Assembly (NCBI GenBank): GCA_009760855.2
Contig: WPIO01000007.1
Coordinates: 12,338,001 to 12,402,000 of the forward strand
Source: Cristatella mucedo
Lineage: Eukaryota > Bryozoa > Phylactolaemata > Cristatellidae
Length of the DNA stretch: 64,000 bases
Direction of reading: 5' to 3'
Positions 13,056-25,800 of this stretch are shown piece after piece. The first letter of the stretch is position 1; each line of letters starts with the position of its first letter. The notes beneath the pieces are model-generated. The model saw only the letters and a list, made by a program, of their open reading frames with translations, was not told the DNA's origin and searched no databases. The translations under genes and the position numbers were made by a program.

Positions 13056-13670
13056 GCTGAGGAGCCTGATAGCCATGGCTATTGTTCCGAGTCTCTCTAC
13101 ACATGTCTTGCCAGTCGGATTGCTGAGCCTTAGCAGGGCAGTGTGCACATTCTTGACACGACGTTAGCGAACTGACCTATGCAACAGCAAAGAAAATGGC
13201 ATCCAGGGGTCACACGGGCATGCCATGCTTGAAATACCTTTCAGCATGGAATCACATAATCACAATGTGTTATATATAAACAGCTTGCATTATGAGCTTC
13301 TCTTAATCGACACTGAAGCTGAGTGGCAAATGAGCATGGTAGACGTGTTAGAAGGTCGAGAAACATAAATAATCCTATTACATGGAGGCCCTCTAATAAT
13401 GAACATTTAGCAAGTGGTGGACCAAGAAGCTGAAGGCGCCAGACCTGATGGAATAATCGCGAACTAGAAAATGAAACTACCGAGCCACACGATCGATGTG
13501 TTAGATGTATATTTTGGTTCCACTAGTTCAGAACAATCGCAGCTATGCACCTGTGGCAATAAAGCTCAGCTTTGGCCCTGGGGTTTGGTGCTCGCCTTTA
13601 ACGAATCAAGGTTGGGGTCCGAGAACAGCAGTACATGTAAAACGCCTGGATGGAAATTATGCTACCAGTG
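13056..13670. other. No recognisable feature
   Basis: Short frames only; no repeat shared elsewhere in the window. Confidence 0.45.

Positions 13671-13672
<2 letters not shown>

Positions 13673-13742
<70 letters not shown>
13673..13742. repeat. (AT)n microsatellite, ~35 units
   Basis: An uninterrupted dinucleotide run. Confidence 0.98.
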
Positions 13743-13745
<3 letters not shown>

Positions 13746-13867
13746 CACGCTAAGGAAGCTAGGGGTCCTTGAGCATAATGCTTATTAACATGCGATAACG
13801 CCAAGGAAACGATTATAGAAGTTAGGTTAAACACTCGGCCGTGCGCTTAAATCGTTACCCAAGCGCG

Positions 13868-14035
13868 GTCTTCCGATCCACGACCCCTGGGTCTGGTCGC
13901 TCTACAAGATCCAGGTCGTGGGTTAGAGTCCTGCAGAAGGCGATCCCTATTTGGCTGCTGAAAGCGGCAGTAACAGCCACTAGGGCTCTTCAGTCACTTC
14001 AGCAGTAATTAGGTTTAAAACCAGCTGACCTTCAC
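13868..14035 (+). mobile_element. Diverged tRNA-derived SINE (type 1)
   Basis: The B box is degraded to GGGTTAGAGTCCTGC. The body matches the family (GGCGATCC, AACAGCCACTAGGGCTCTTC). Confidence 0.65.
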
Positions 14036-15035
14036 TTTAGGCCAGAGTGTTCACACGCATTACCTACATATGCTAGCAACAGAGCTCAACTCAATTGTCA
14101 AATCTCCCAAATCGTGCAGGCGTACCACAATCTATGCCGAAAAGAAGGAAACCGAATGCTGGCCACTAGACGGGTAATGGAAACATTAACTAAAATAGCT
14201 ATAACTAGGCAAATAGGGAAACCAAGGCTGCCTAGCCAATGTTACAAATTACGATAGCACCGGGTTGGCACCGAGGAGCACGCTAGCGATGGAAATGCAA
14301 AGGAACGCTGCAGGCCGCTATAGAATTAGCCACGTATACCGAAGGAATCCTAGATAAATCTGGAGTACCATTACGATTACCTAGTATGAAAAGCTGCCGC
14401 CAGTAACTTAACTGAAGCTACCGGCTCGCAACGTCGGCATCCGCAGTGCTATTACTGAGTAAGCGAATATAAGTAGCCAATAGGACGGAGAAGTATTCGG
14501 CACGTACCGATCAAGTTCGGGACGAACAGAAACACATCTGCTACGGTGACCATTGTGGGCTGCTGGCGGTCGTCCAAAGAAATAAAAATTGGCCGATCGG
14601 ATACCGGATACGGATACGGCTACAAACTTTGTAACACCAGCACGCACCGCCCCGCCTACTTCCGCTTTCTAGCTCCATGCGTTCAGATATTTGCCGTGCA
14701 CATTTCTTAGTTTGCAAAGCCGATAGCGATGGAGAAAAGGAAGAGGTTCAAAATATAATGTGCTACAAAACAGGCCGTTTGACTCGCGTAGCTATTGCAG
14801 CGTTGCTAAGCTGAATGCACCTCCTCGGCCGCGTCGCTGTGACGCTTCCGCTAGTGCTCCCTACGGTTAGACGTTCTAGCGGTTCTAGAATAAGTGTGCG
14901 AGCAGAAAGCGTAGAAGTGTAGCATGAAAGCTTTTAGCAACCGCGGGGCTTACATCCCCACACGCTCAGAGGCATTACATGGGCGGAATGGACATAGGCC
15001 GGATGACAAGCGAGAATGGCAGCTCAGGCCGTGTG
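14036..15035. other. No recognisable feature
   Basis: CpG content is somewhat higher than in neighbouring sequence. No gene is supported. Confidence 0.4.
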
Positions 15036-15039
15036 CTAT

Positions 15040-15265
15040 AATAATCATCATGCATTTGTTAAAGCGCCCTCAAAAAACTCAATTTCTTTCTGGGCACTTC
15101 ACATGGGCTATATGGTGAGAATGACGATGGCTGGATGAAAGACTGCGCTTCCTTTGCAGCAAATGTAAAGTGCCTAGAATGAGATTTGAGTTCTCCGAGG
15201 GTGCTATATCAAATGTGATTACTATTATCATTAGTAATATTAATTTTTATTATTATTATTATTGA
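15040..15265. mobile_element. Two short LINE-A tails, head to head
   Basis: A minus-strand tail lies at 15040-15112 and a plus-strand tail at 15133-15265, with their ATT runs pointing outward. Confidence 0.75.
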
Positions 15266-16213
15266 GATGACCCGCAGGACGGACGTGAGACAATCGGCCG
15301 CAGTTGAGTGACCGTGGACTGCCGTGAACGGCAATCGCAATTGGAGCCGACGTATTGCCAGGTGAATTCCCGTGCCGTCGCCGCTGCACGGGCGCTTAGC
15401 GTTGTCTTGCCGTTCGGAGCGCTTGAGTGGAGTGCAATACGAGCTCAGATACAGCCGTTGAGTCCTTTATAGACTGCCCCGCCCACCAGCCGTGAGACCC
15501 GTATAGAGGCACTGATTAGTCAAGGCTGGGATGAACAGAGGAGAGCCAGCATTGCTACTGCTATTCTGCCGGGGTTCGGACATTTGCTACAACGGCAATT
15601 GCCGCAGATTCTGGAAGTAGCCTGTCTCCGTTTCCGAAAGGTTTTTCTCTGCGCAGTGAATCCCGGTGACTCCAGGCTGTATTAAAATTGAGTTTACTAA
15701 GAGCAAAATGTCATGCGAATTGATTTGTCGTAAGCATGCGAGCAGAACCACGTTAGGCCAGAGATGGCCTCCACAACTATCGCAATTATCTCAATAAGCG
15801 TGCCGCACGTCTTTATTTTCATGAGATAGCAAGCTAGTGCATGCGATAATTTAATTGAAAAATACCATAGGAATGTGTGCAAGATAAACTGCTTAAAGGT
15901 GACTTACAGCCGACGGCAGCAGCATTCGAGGGGGCCCATTCTGTAATTTGGTCAAACTATCGTTGGAGGTCGCAATCTTGAGGAGGCTGATGTTATTAGC
16001 GAGATATATCAATGCAGTTCAATGCGTGATTAAATAAACATTTGTAAGTACCATTTTTCGTCCTTTCAGGTGTCGTTTTTGCTGCTTCCAGTTGAAATTA
16101 GGCTCTCTATGAATTTCCACTACAGCAAAATGCTTACCAGTTACATAATTTTTGTTTCTATAAATGCCCGTCCGTACCTGCCACTTACGACTTAATGAAT
16201 ATTCTCAGCAAGC

Positions 16214-16216
<3 letters not shown>
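15266..16216. other. No recognisable feature
   Basis: The first 250 bp are CpG-rich, the rest ordinary. No exon or shared repeat was found. Confidence 0.4.

Positions 16217-16295
<79 letters not shown>
16217..16295. repeat. (GT)n microsatellite, ~39 units
   Basis: An uninterrupted GT run. The downstream ~230 bp are GT-rich and degenerate. Confidence 0.98.
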
Positions 16296-16296
<1 letters not shown>

Positions 16297-16604
16297 CCAT
16301 GCTTGTATGCACTGCATACATGTGTGTGCTACCACGTGAGTAAATGTGTGAGTGCTCATGCATGCGTGTACAATGCATTTAGTGTCTTGCATTTAGGTGT
16401 GCGTGCACTCGTGAGTTTATAAATCTTTGGAAGTGCATGTATAAGCATATGTGAGTGACTGCTTTTTGACGTGTGTGGGGGTGTTGATGTTGACACATTG
16501 GTGTGTGTTTGTGAGTGAGAGCATGTGCAGGTTTGTTCAAGTTACTGTGTGTCCATTAACAGGGACGTTTTGTGTTTTTGGGGAGGTGTGAGACTTTGCA
16601 ATGA

Positions 16605-17245
16605 GGCATTTAAAGTTGGTGCAAATCTCTGCGGGCAGGCTTTTGTATGGTTACCATCCCACATTGCCACATTGCACCACTTCCTTCTTGCTGACCCTTT
16701 TCTTGACCCCCATCAAGCAGCGTATCGATTTCAAGGCTGCATCATTCACTTTTAAGTATGTACCTTCTACTGGTCCGGCCTACTTATCCAAAGTGCTTCA
16801 AAATTATGTTATGCATAATATCTTCTTACTCAAATCCTTTGGCCTCAAACCAACCTCAACTTTTGCTTATGCATGCTGACACTGTGCATGCTGCCACGAA
16901 CCAAACTTGCATGCTGACCCTGTGCATGTCACCCCTAACCATGTTATTCTGGTTGTTTATTGAGCATGCTACCACTAACCATTCGATTCGTGCTTGTTTT
17001 GCAGCAAATGTAAAGCACCTAGAAAGAGATTGAGCTCACTGATGGTGCTTTATCGAACGTATTATCATTATTATTATAACTTTCGAGACAATACCTTCAG
17101 TTCTGATGCTTCTAGAGTCTGAAATTCACTAGCAAATGACATCATGACATCCTCTGACTTTTCGACATTAAGAATGAAGCTATAAACTCACCTATACCTC
17201 ACAAAATTAGCTGCATGCATGTGAATTGTCTGTCGTGTTCTAAAT
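16605..17245 (+). mobile_element. Degraded LINE-A with a nested LINE-A tail insertion
   Basis: Older RT text runs 16605-16860 and resumes at 17081 (SFETIPSVLML, equivalent to SFGDRAFSSYA). Between them a 3'UTR-only copy (16864-17077) is flanked by a 6-bp AACTTT duplication (16858-16863 and 17078-17083). Confidence 0.82.
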
Positions 17246-17850
17246 AATATTAGTGATAATACATTTGCTTGGCTTCTTCTGAGAACTGAATCTCTTTCTA
17301 GGCACTTTACAGATGCTGTAAAGAAAGTATGACAACTTTATTAGTTAAAACATTTGCAATTTCATCAAGTATAAGATTATTAGATGTGACATGCACTGGG
17401 TTGACATGTAGACATGGTCAGTAGCAGCAGGCACAGTGTCAGCATGCATAAGCACACTAAGGGCATATCACAAGGTCTCGCAAAATGCGGTAATAAAAAG
17501 ATGCGTTTAAGCTTCTTTTTAAATTTCCTCGTGTCAGGGGTTGTCCTTCCTGAAAGAGATTGAGTTCTCTGAAGGCACCTTATGGGTTGTGGGTCAGCAT
17601 AAGCCGGTGCTCTGTATCTGTTGATCAACCGGTAGCCATCCTAGCTCTTTTAGCAAAGGAGACACAGGGTCTAACCTCTGGGATTTCCAGACTAGCCTTG
17701 CAGCCTTATTCATAGCCAGCTGCAGTAGCCTAGTGGTTTTTTTCGGTAGCCCAGCCAAAAGGGAATTACAATAATCTAGCAGAGATAGAACTAGGGAGCA
17801 AGTTAAATGTTTTGCAAGCCATTATGGAAAACCGATCCTAATCTTAGATA
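17246..17850 (-). mobile_element. LINE-A 3' portion adjoining a LINE-B RT tail fragment
   Basis: 17246-17550 is the LINE-A tail and 3'UTR (minus strand). 17590-17845 matches 57000-57250, the LINE-B RT C-terminal region (WLPVDQQIQ-like, NSLLAGLPKKTTRLLQ-like). A stray hairpin-tail fragment lies at 17548-17580. Confidence 0.72.
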
Positions 17851-17914
17851 GGGATCAGACGTCATGGCTACCTATGGTAGATGTCTTCTTAACGAAGCTT
17901 TCAAAATTTAGACT

Positions 17915-18440
17915 CGTTGCTTCAAGGTTTCATCGACTTCAAGGTTTTGTCACTCACTTTTAGGTCGCTTCGTTCTTTGGCTCCAGCCTACTTGTCAGAT
18001 CTACTCCCCCACCAGGCCAAGCATCGTACCACCCGCTTTTCGGAATCGAATTGTTTACCTATACCTCGTACAAACCTCAAATCCTTTGGAGACCGTGCAT
18101 TTAGTTCACATGCTCCCAAAGCCTGGAACTCACTTTCGACTTGCATCACTACATCCCCTGACTTGGCCACATTTAAAAAGAACTTGAAATGCACCTATTT
18201 AGGACAGCATTTAGTGAGTCACTGTGATTTGTCCTTTATGTGCTTATGCGTGCTGACACTGTGCATGCTGCCACTAACCACACTTGCATGCTGACCCTGT
18301 GCATGTCATCCATAACCATGTTATTCATGCTGTTTATCAAGCACGATACTACCCACCATTCAATCGCATTTCCATTTGCAGCAATTGTAAAGCGCCTAGA
18401 AAGAGATTGAGTTCTCTGAGGGCAGTTTATCAACTAAAAG
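17915..18440 (+). mobile_element. LINE-A copy, 5'-truncated, without ATT tail
   Basis: RT C-terminal text is open for ~100 codons (FKVLSLTFRSLRSLAPAYLSD ... AWNSLSTCI). The 3'UTR ends in the hairpin tail at ~18,437 with no ATT run. Confidence 0.85.
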
Positions 18441-19275
18441 CGCTGGTAAAGTGCTTGCGCCGCGAGTAACCACTACTAACAGGCCCACAATAAACTGTTG
18501 CTTTCGGCACCCAGTTGTGGCTGCCTGTGTTTTAACCGCACTGCAGCACTGCATCACACAGTCCACCGGTAGAGAGACGGGGGACGAGCTTCTCTGCGCG
18601 GTTACAAGTCTTTTCCAAGATTTAATGAGCTGCGGCTGTGCCTCGCTTCTCAAGTTACTAATCAACGATTGCATTGTCTCTGCCTTACATTTCGTTGCGC
18701 TGAAATCGCGTTCGTTTTAGTACTTGGTCTTGGGCGATCTCAAGCTTCACTTGAAAATTGAAGGCAATAATAAGCAAACGTTCGGTAGATCAGGGAAAAA
18801 AATGTTAAGGTGCTTCAGATGTTATTTTCTATTACGTTGGATGTGTGTTGTACACAAGATTAGCTTATGCTTGCAACAGAGTTGTTTTACATTGTGGTCT
18901 GCAGATGTGTCTTTAATAACCAGTATGGTAATGCGAAGCCGACTTGTCTGTTTTTTATGCATTGCCATCTTCTTCAGGTCAGTGTGTGTTGATGGTGGTA
19001 GAGTTAAACATGGTGCATCATGACTTCACTTATATTTAATGTTTCAGTGGTCTGGCTCAATGTAGTTAATATATCTGCAGAAACCTTGGCGACTGGATCT
19101 GCCCAAGAGTTTGCAGGGTTTTATTAGAACTAACTCGGTAGATAGGGCCAATAATTTTTCTCCAAACTGCCACAATTTTTAATGTACCAAATCATATGGA
19201 TGACTTAGTTCACTATTGTGCTGGTTGTGCATGCTTATGTGTCCTCTTACATTTGTACGCATAGGCATGCATGCT
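18441..19275. other. No recognisable feature
   Basis: Short frames on both strands without supporting signals. Confidence 0.45.
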
Positions 19276-19276
<1 letters not shown>

Positions 19277-19329
<53 letters not shown>

Positions 19330-19494
19330 TGCATGCACATGTGTGTTTCCTTGTTCTTATTTGTGCTCGTATGCATGCTTATATTTTTACATGTCTGAAT
19401 GTGCATGTATGATTCTGCGTGATTTTGTGTGTGCAAGCATGTGCTAGTATATGTGTTTGTATGTGGGTGTTGGTGTATCTTTGTGTGTGGGTTT

Positions 19495-19555
<61 letters not shown>
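19277..19555. repeat. GT microsatellites and GT-rich degenerate sequence
   Basis: Runs at 19277-19330 and 19496-19555 are separated by degenerate GT-rich DNA. The VCVCVC and HTHTHT frames are artefacts. Confidence 0.95.
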
Positions 19556-19558
<3 letters not shown>

Positions 19559-19942
19559 GTATGTGTCCTTGCATGGACGGTGTGTGTGTGTACGCTCATC
19601 CATGTTGTGTGTGTGTGTGTGTGCGTGTGTTAGTGTGTACTTTGGGTTGTTACTGTGTCAATCTCTGTAGAATCAGAGTTTTTGTATTTGCTGCTTTGGT
19701 AGTTGTAGTTGTGTACAAAATATTTGTCATTGGGTTTTCAGATAGAGGCGTCGTGGCCTATGCCTGCGTATTGCTTGTGTCGGTGTTAGCGGATGTTTGA
19801 TAGCTCATACTCACTGGAGAAATTGCTCACGTGAGTTTGACTGCAGCCTCATGCGAATTTGTTTATTCTTGTTTAGCGATCTAGAATATGTCTACTTTGT
19901 CTGTGCAAGACATTGTGTTTGTGTGTTTGAGTTGGGTATGCG

Positions 19943-19979
<37 letters not shown>

Positions 19980-20367
19980 GTATGTGTCCTTGCATGGACG
20001 GTGTGTGTGTGTGTACGCTCATCCATGTTGTGTGTGTGTGTGTGCGTGTGTTAGTGTGTACTTTGGGTTGTTACTGTGTCAATCTCTGTAGAATCAGAGT
20101 TTTTGTATTTGCTGCTTTGGTAGTTGTAGTTGTGTACAAAATATTTGTCATTGGGTTTTCAGATAGAGGCGTCGTGGCCTATGCCTGCGTATTGCTTGTG
20201 TCGGTGTTAGCGGATGTTTGATAGCTCATACTCACTGGAGAAATTGCTCACGTGAGTTTGACTGCAGCCTCATGCGAATTTGTTTGTTCTTGTTTAGCGA
20301 TCTAGAATATGTCTACTTTGTCTGTGCAAGACATTGTGTTTGTGTGTTTGAGTTGGGTATGCGACTC

Positions 20368-20422
<55 letters not shown>

Positions 20423-20829
20423 GTATGTGTCCTTGCATGGACGATGTGTGTGTGTACGCTCATCCATGTTGTGTGTGTGTGTGTGTGCGTGTGTTAGTGT
20501 GTACTTTGGGTTGTTACTGTGTCAATCTCTGTAGAATCAGAGTTTTTGTATTTGCTGCTTTGGTAGTTGTAGTTGTGTACAAAATATTTGTCATTGGGTT
20601 TTCAGATAGAGGCGTCGTGGCCTATGCCTGCGTATTGCTTGTGTCGGTGTTAGCGGATGTTTGATAGCTCATACTCACTGGAGAAATTGCTCACGTGAGT
20701 TTGACTGCAGCCTCATGCGAATTTGTTTATTCTTGTTTAGCGATCTAGAATATGTCTACTTTGTCTGTGCAAGACATTGTGTTTGTGTGTTTGAGTTGGG
20801 TATGCGACTCTGTGTGTGTGTGTGTGTGC
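19556..20829 (+). repeat. Compound minisatellite: three ~420-bp units with internal (GT)n
   Basis: The CTGGTATGTGTCCTTGCATG motif starts at 19556, 19977 and 20420, giving units of 421, 443 and 409 bp. The ~390-bp non-GT core is almost identical between units; the length difference lies in the GT runs. Confidence 0.95.
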
Positions 20830-20927
20830 TTGGATTTGAGAAGCAATGTCAAATGTTTAGTGTCCAGTGATTCATGCCATCACTATGTACTATTAACAGA
20901 AATAATTGGGCATTGTTGGCTGCTTTA

Positions 20928-21082
20928 ATATGATAATATAATATAATTCATTTGTATAGCACCCTAAGAGAATTTAATCTCTATTCAGGCGCTTCACATA
21001 TGGCTCGGGGCACGAGCCCACGACCTCAGCCAGACCTTGATCAGGGCGAGCACCTTAACCGCTGGACCACACCAGGTTGGCA
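20928..21082 (-). mobile_element. tRNA-derived SINE (type 2) with LINE-like tail
   Basis: The minus strand reads tRNA-like GGTCCAGCGGTTAAGGTGCT, a B-box-like GTGGGCTCGTGCC, then the tail GCGCCTGAATAGAGATTAAA and a hairpin partner, ending in ATTATATT repeats. Confidence 0.8.
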
Positions 21083-21451
21083 TTTGAAGTCGAGCCTCTG
21101 GTGATTAGTTCATACATAGTGGTTTCATGGCTTATTTCGGGTTAATGGTTTTATATGTTTATGGGTTTATGGCTGAATGAGGGAATGTTTTTTAAGGATG
21201 AGTCACTGCCGGGAGAGGAGCAGGCTGTGGAAAATATGACGAAGGGGAGACAGCTGTGCGGTGTAACGCTGCAAGCGTTGATAGAATACACGATTGTTGA
21301 AGCCCCCTTCAGTGTCTGCCTTTCGTCATTTCTGTACCGGCGGGTGGTTGTTTGATGCAGCTTACACACATGCTTTGCCTCTGTTAAAATTTTAGTACTA
21401 CATCCTTGGAAGATGATACTTGTACGTGCATCGTTCTCCAATGTTGCAGTA

Positions 21452-21627
21452 AAAAATAATACTTGCTGATTTAACAGCCTCTTTTGTATAGCAACAGGAG
21501 AGCATTGATGGCTATCACCACCACTTGCAGCCGCGATAAAGGATCGCCCAGCAAAGGATTCGAACCCACGACCACGGGATCGAGCTCGTGAAAAGCAACC
21601 GTCTTACCTAATGTGCCAACACGGCAT
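21452..21627 (-). mobile_element. tRNA-derived SINE (type 1)
   Basis: On the minus strand: A-box-like ACATTAGGTAAGACGGTTGC, B box GGTTCGAATCC, then the family body and tail (TTAAATCAGCAAGTATTATT). Confidence 0.8.
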
Positions 21628-22099
21628 GATTGTGTTCCATGTTTTTGCTGGAAACCGTGGAGCTAGCTGTCAGCACTTATCTTACGCTTAAGCCGTCGCC
21701 AAAAGTCACCTTAGGTCTTCTGTGCTCTGATTTATACGTGGCATCAAAGTGTACCAGGAAAGCATTTATCTCACGAACTTCTTTGAGGAATATTGTCTGA
21801 CAATCATTCACGAACATATCGAATTTGTAGATGCACCCAACTGAAACACTAATAGAGAATCAATATGTTCAAGGTCGCTTATGAAAATTTTTAAAAAATA
21901 ATTGTAATTGTAATTGTCAAGCAGAATGAGGGCACTGGTACTACAGGGTAAGCTGCTATTTAGGTGACAATTGCCGGGATACAAGAATCTTGAAGTAGAA
22001 GAAACTTGGCCAAAAACATGCAGCCCGAGTTAGACGAGGAGTATTTAGATTTAGACTCGCTTGAAAGGCCAAAACACACTGCTCACAGACGAACATCCA

Positions 22100-22245
22100 A
22101 ACAGAGGAATGCCGTCCTGTTTCGGTAGATGGGTAAGGTTCCTGCTTACAACGATTCAAGTCGTGGGCTTGGGCCCTGTGCCATATTCAAAGCATCTGGA
22201 TAGAGCTTAACTTCTCTCAGGACGATATACCACAAATAAACAAAA
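22100..22245 (+). mobile_element. tRNA-derived SINE (type 2), diverged
   Basis: It reads CGGTAGATGGGTAAGGTTCC, a degraded B box, then the tail TAGAGCTTAACTTCTCTCAG and ATAAATAAAC. Confidence 0.65.
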
Positions 22246-22574
22246 AACACTATTCGCATGTGAAGACCACGAACATGCCTATCTGACAAAGCGTTGCACT
22301 TCCCAAAGAAAGTCAAACGTGTTTTCAGTGCTGAAGCGTGTTTTCTGTTTCCTGGTGTTTTCGTCGATGCTTAAATCGTTAAAAGATCTTCATTTTCTGA
22401 TTTTCATTTTCCACTCTCGATTTTCTGAGTGACGCACATATACTAAGTGTTGCTTTTGTGCAAAGACCCGCAGCGACTGAGAACAGTCTACTTCAAACGA
22501 GGACTCACTCAAGCAATTCAATGTACACATCAGATGATACGTACTGATAGAAACATGCAAACACCCACAGATGC

Positions 22575-22860
22575 GTGTGCACAACACTCACACACATACA
22601 CACACACACACACATTTACACTTGCATGGCACAAAGAGGTCCACATGCACAATCACACAGACTAAGGGACACAGATAAACAAGCACAAGCATTGACAAAG
22701 TCATTCAAGCACACAAGCATTGACATTGCGGGTATACTCACAGCTCACCCATTGGCAAACACACACTCATCACATGAAGCCGGACATCGTGCGCGCACAC
22801 ACACAGGCGTGCGAGCACACGTGCACTCACCAAATCACGCCTACACAAGCGTGTGCACAA
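22575..22860. repeat. CA-rich degenerate simple sequence
   Basis: CA-rich with short pure (CA)n stretches. No gene. Confidence 0.8.
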
Positions 22861-22899
22861 GCACTTTGCCAAGCAGGACCTTATGCATATTTTTAGAGA

Positions 22900-25800
22900 T
22901 GCACAAGCACCACATCCACGACAAGGTTCAAAAGCAGCAGCACATCCAATACTATATGATGTCTGACTGAACGTAATTGTGCTGCACATCGAACGGGCAG
23001 ACTGACTCTGTTGAATCTTTAGTGGTAACAGTGGGAGCGTCTGCAAGACAAAAGTACTAAAGCTGGAAAGGTAAGTGCATACAGTATACTTTCAAGATAA
23101 TGTTGCTAGGACGTTCGTCAATTGAGCTCAAATTTATTCTGCTGAACCATTAGCTAGATAATTTACGCTCTTAGCAGCTGCAATAAGTAGATGCACCAAT
23201 ACCATCTAGGTCAGGGAACGACCAATGTAACGGGCATGCACACCAAGCCATGCATCACTATCAGCTTCACAGACTCCAAGAAAAATGGTTTCGCCACCCA
23301 GCATTAGATTTGGAAGAGTGGTGGTGCCCCGCGTTGCAACTAGGGCAAATAAGTGAACAGAGCACATTGACACTGCGTCGTGCCTGAGGATAACCATAAG
23401 ATAGACTGCAGCTGCGCTGGACAGCATGTGCTATATTGCACAATCCAGCAGTGCGTCAAGCTGAGGTCGAGACGCGGAGGCTGCTCGTGCTCGTGCAGAA
23501 AGCGTCAGCAATAGGCGAACGATAGGCCCAATAGTGCCACCATGTCAAGCGCCCAAGCCACAATGAAGGGATAACGAAGAGAGGAGAGGGGACTAAGCGA
23601 GGGCAACCACACCAACCAGACAACTGCCGTTTGGCAAAGTACATGGCAGCAGAACTCGGGTATCTTTCAACGTATTGCTCCACACCCATCGCTTTAGTAT
23701 TGAGACGAGGAATATAAAACTTCACTACGGCGAGTGTGCTCATTTCGAACCCTGCCCTGCGCCAGCTGCCGGCATGGGAGACGCAACCTTGAACAAGGCC
23801 AAGGTCGGACGGAGCGCCAGGTACCCGCACACGGTTTCGGTTCTCGAAAAGAGCGTTTTTTGCACTCGCTTGTGCACGGGAAAGCGCATCATGATTTTTT
23901 TTAGGTACTTCTATGTAAAGACCTGCAGTTACCTGTAAAAATCGACGCGTCTTGTTGGACAGGGCGATCGGCCCCCGAAAATAGTTCTATTGGCAGCGCT
24001 GTACTTTCTTGGCGGTTCGTGTGGCAACAGGACTGGCGATCGCTGTTTCTAGATATACCGTCATTTTATGCATCGTCGCATATTGTAAAGAATTACTGTC
24101 GCATATTGTAACTGGCTACCTATTCTAATAAAGATGTGCAGCGCGTCTCTTGTGAAACTTGAGCGTTTCTCGTGTTTATTGCCCGCCACACATTTTCCTG
24201 CGAGCACAATTGCGACAGATAGAAATGTATGAAGTCTCAATTTCAAAAAAAAGCTTTCCATTACACTGTGGAATCAATGCACTTAACTGCGCAGATGAAC
24301 GTTTATGGGAATGAAGAGGTATTCTCACTTTAGGTTGCGCATTAAATGCAGATGGACGTTGTGGCAAGTGTACGCGGTTGCGAACGTTCAAGTACCGTAT
24401 CCGGCTGGCATGCCTGCGTAGTGGTTTTCAATGGAGCTCTGCAGATATATCGCTCCACTGCTTACAAGCTAGTTTCATCTCAGCAAACGGCGCACCTGCT
24501 TCCGCTCGGCTTTCCCTTTAACATTGTCACCTTGTGCTCTTATGCGGTTTGCGTGCTTATCCTTGCACTATTCAGAGCAGATTACCAGTCTGAGGTCCTC
24601 CTAGCCAGTAGGCCTGCGTGAGTTCTTGCATGCTTGCGCCTGGTTGTCTAAGCTATAGGCTATTGCGCGCTCATCAAGAATTATAATTTATTCAATAATA
24701 AATGAATTATTTTACTTAATTAATTAATTCATTATTATTATAAATTATATAATGTATAATCACATATCGCTATTGTCTTGCTATTGCAAGCTCGTCCAAG
24801 AATAATACCTTGCTTTTCATTAACATTTGATTAATGCTTCTCTCGCAGCGCCTCATAAAGCAGCTGGAGAAAAATTCGGTTCCTTTAGGTGCTATGCAAA
24901 CGACTTGAGAATGCTATGGCTATTTCTTTCTAAACTTCCGCGGCTCGCAGTCAGCCTCAAAGCCAAAGTTATCTTTCGGAGCCTACAGGTGCGTGGGCGG
25001 CGGCATGAATTCCTTTCAGCATACAGCAGCCGAGCATTATTACAGCAGCCGAATTATTATTACGAATATTATATTATTACAGCAGCCGAACAGCTACAGC
25101 GTTTCGTGGCTCCTTATGTCTAGTTTCCCATGTCCTCTAGCCTCACGGCCCTGAACACAAATTGTATAGACTTTCGAAATTTCTTGCACCCATGCTTGCG
25201 CTATCTACTATTCTACTGCTCGTCCTTTCCCGATTATTCTCCACCGATGCTAATTCGCTCCGGCACTTTTTCCACTATTCTCCTGACTCTGCTGCTGCAC
25301 CGCTTCTTACCATTACGCCATTACGTTATAGGAAAAAAACTAATGGCTGTCTAAATAGGCCCCCAATCTTCCTTCTTAGCTTTAAAAGAAGGGAAAACTT
25401 CCTTTTTAACACCTGCTTGATCTTTGCAGCCATCTAGAGTTACAGGCTGAGATGTAAGCAGGATTCTACTCTTTTCCATGGCTGCAGACGCTTTTCTGAG
25501 CTGCTTCGGGGTCATATTGATAAAAACTACACGTCAGAAAAGCGTCAGCTAGTACTCAAGCGCTACCATAACCTCTGGAACCGGCTCCCCCTACTAAAGC
25601 TATTTTGCTTAACAATGATCCTAGTAATCATGCTTGACCTGTTTTTTTTTAAAACAAGTCATCGATCTCACGGGCCTGCTTAAGCTGCTTACAGCGACGG
25701 TCGATCGGGCTGATAAGGTCTTGGCGCCTGGCTGTGACTCACCGAAACTGCTCTAGTATTGTATTACGTTTCCGGGAACGTCCACCGTACGGGTCAGCTC

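Noticed and set aside
19556-20829. CRISPR-like array
   Set aside because: Units are ~420 bp with GT borders, with no short repeats and unique spacers. The genome is eukaryotic.
19179-20870. Many frames rich in Val-Cys or His-Thr
   Set aside because: They are translations of GT repeats. The recurring WCEL/LFSDLEYVYF text comes from the tandem unit, not from a gene family.
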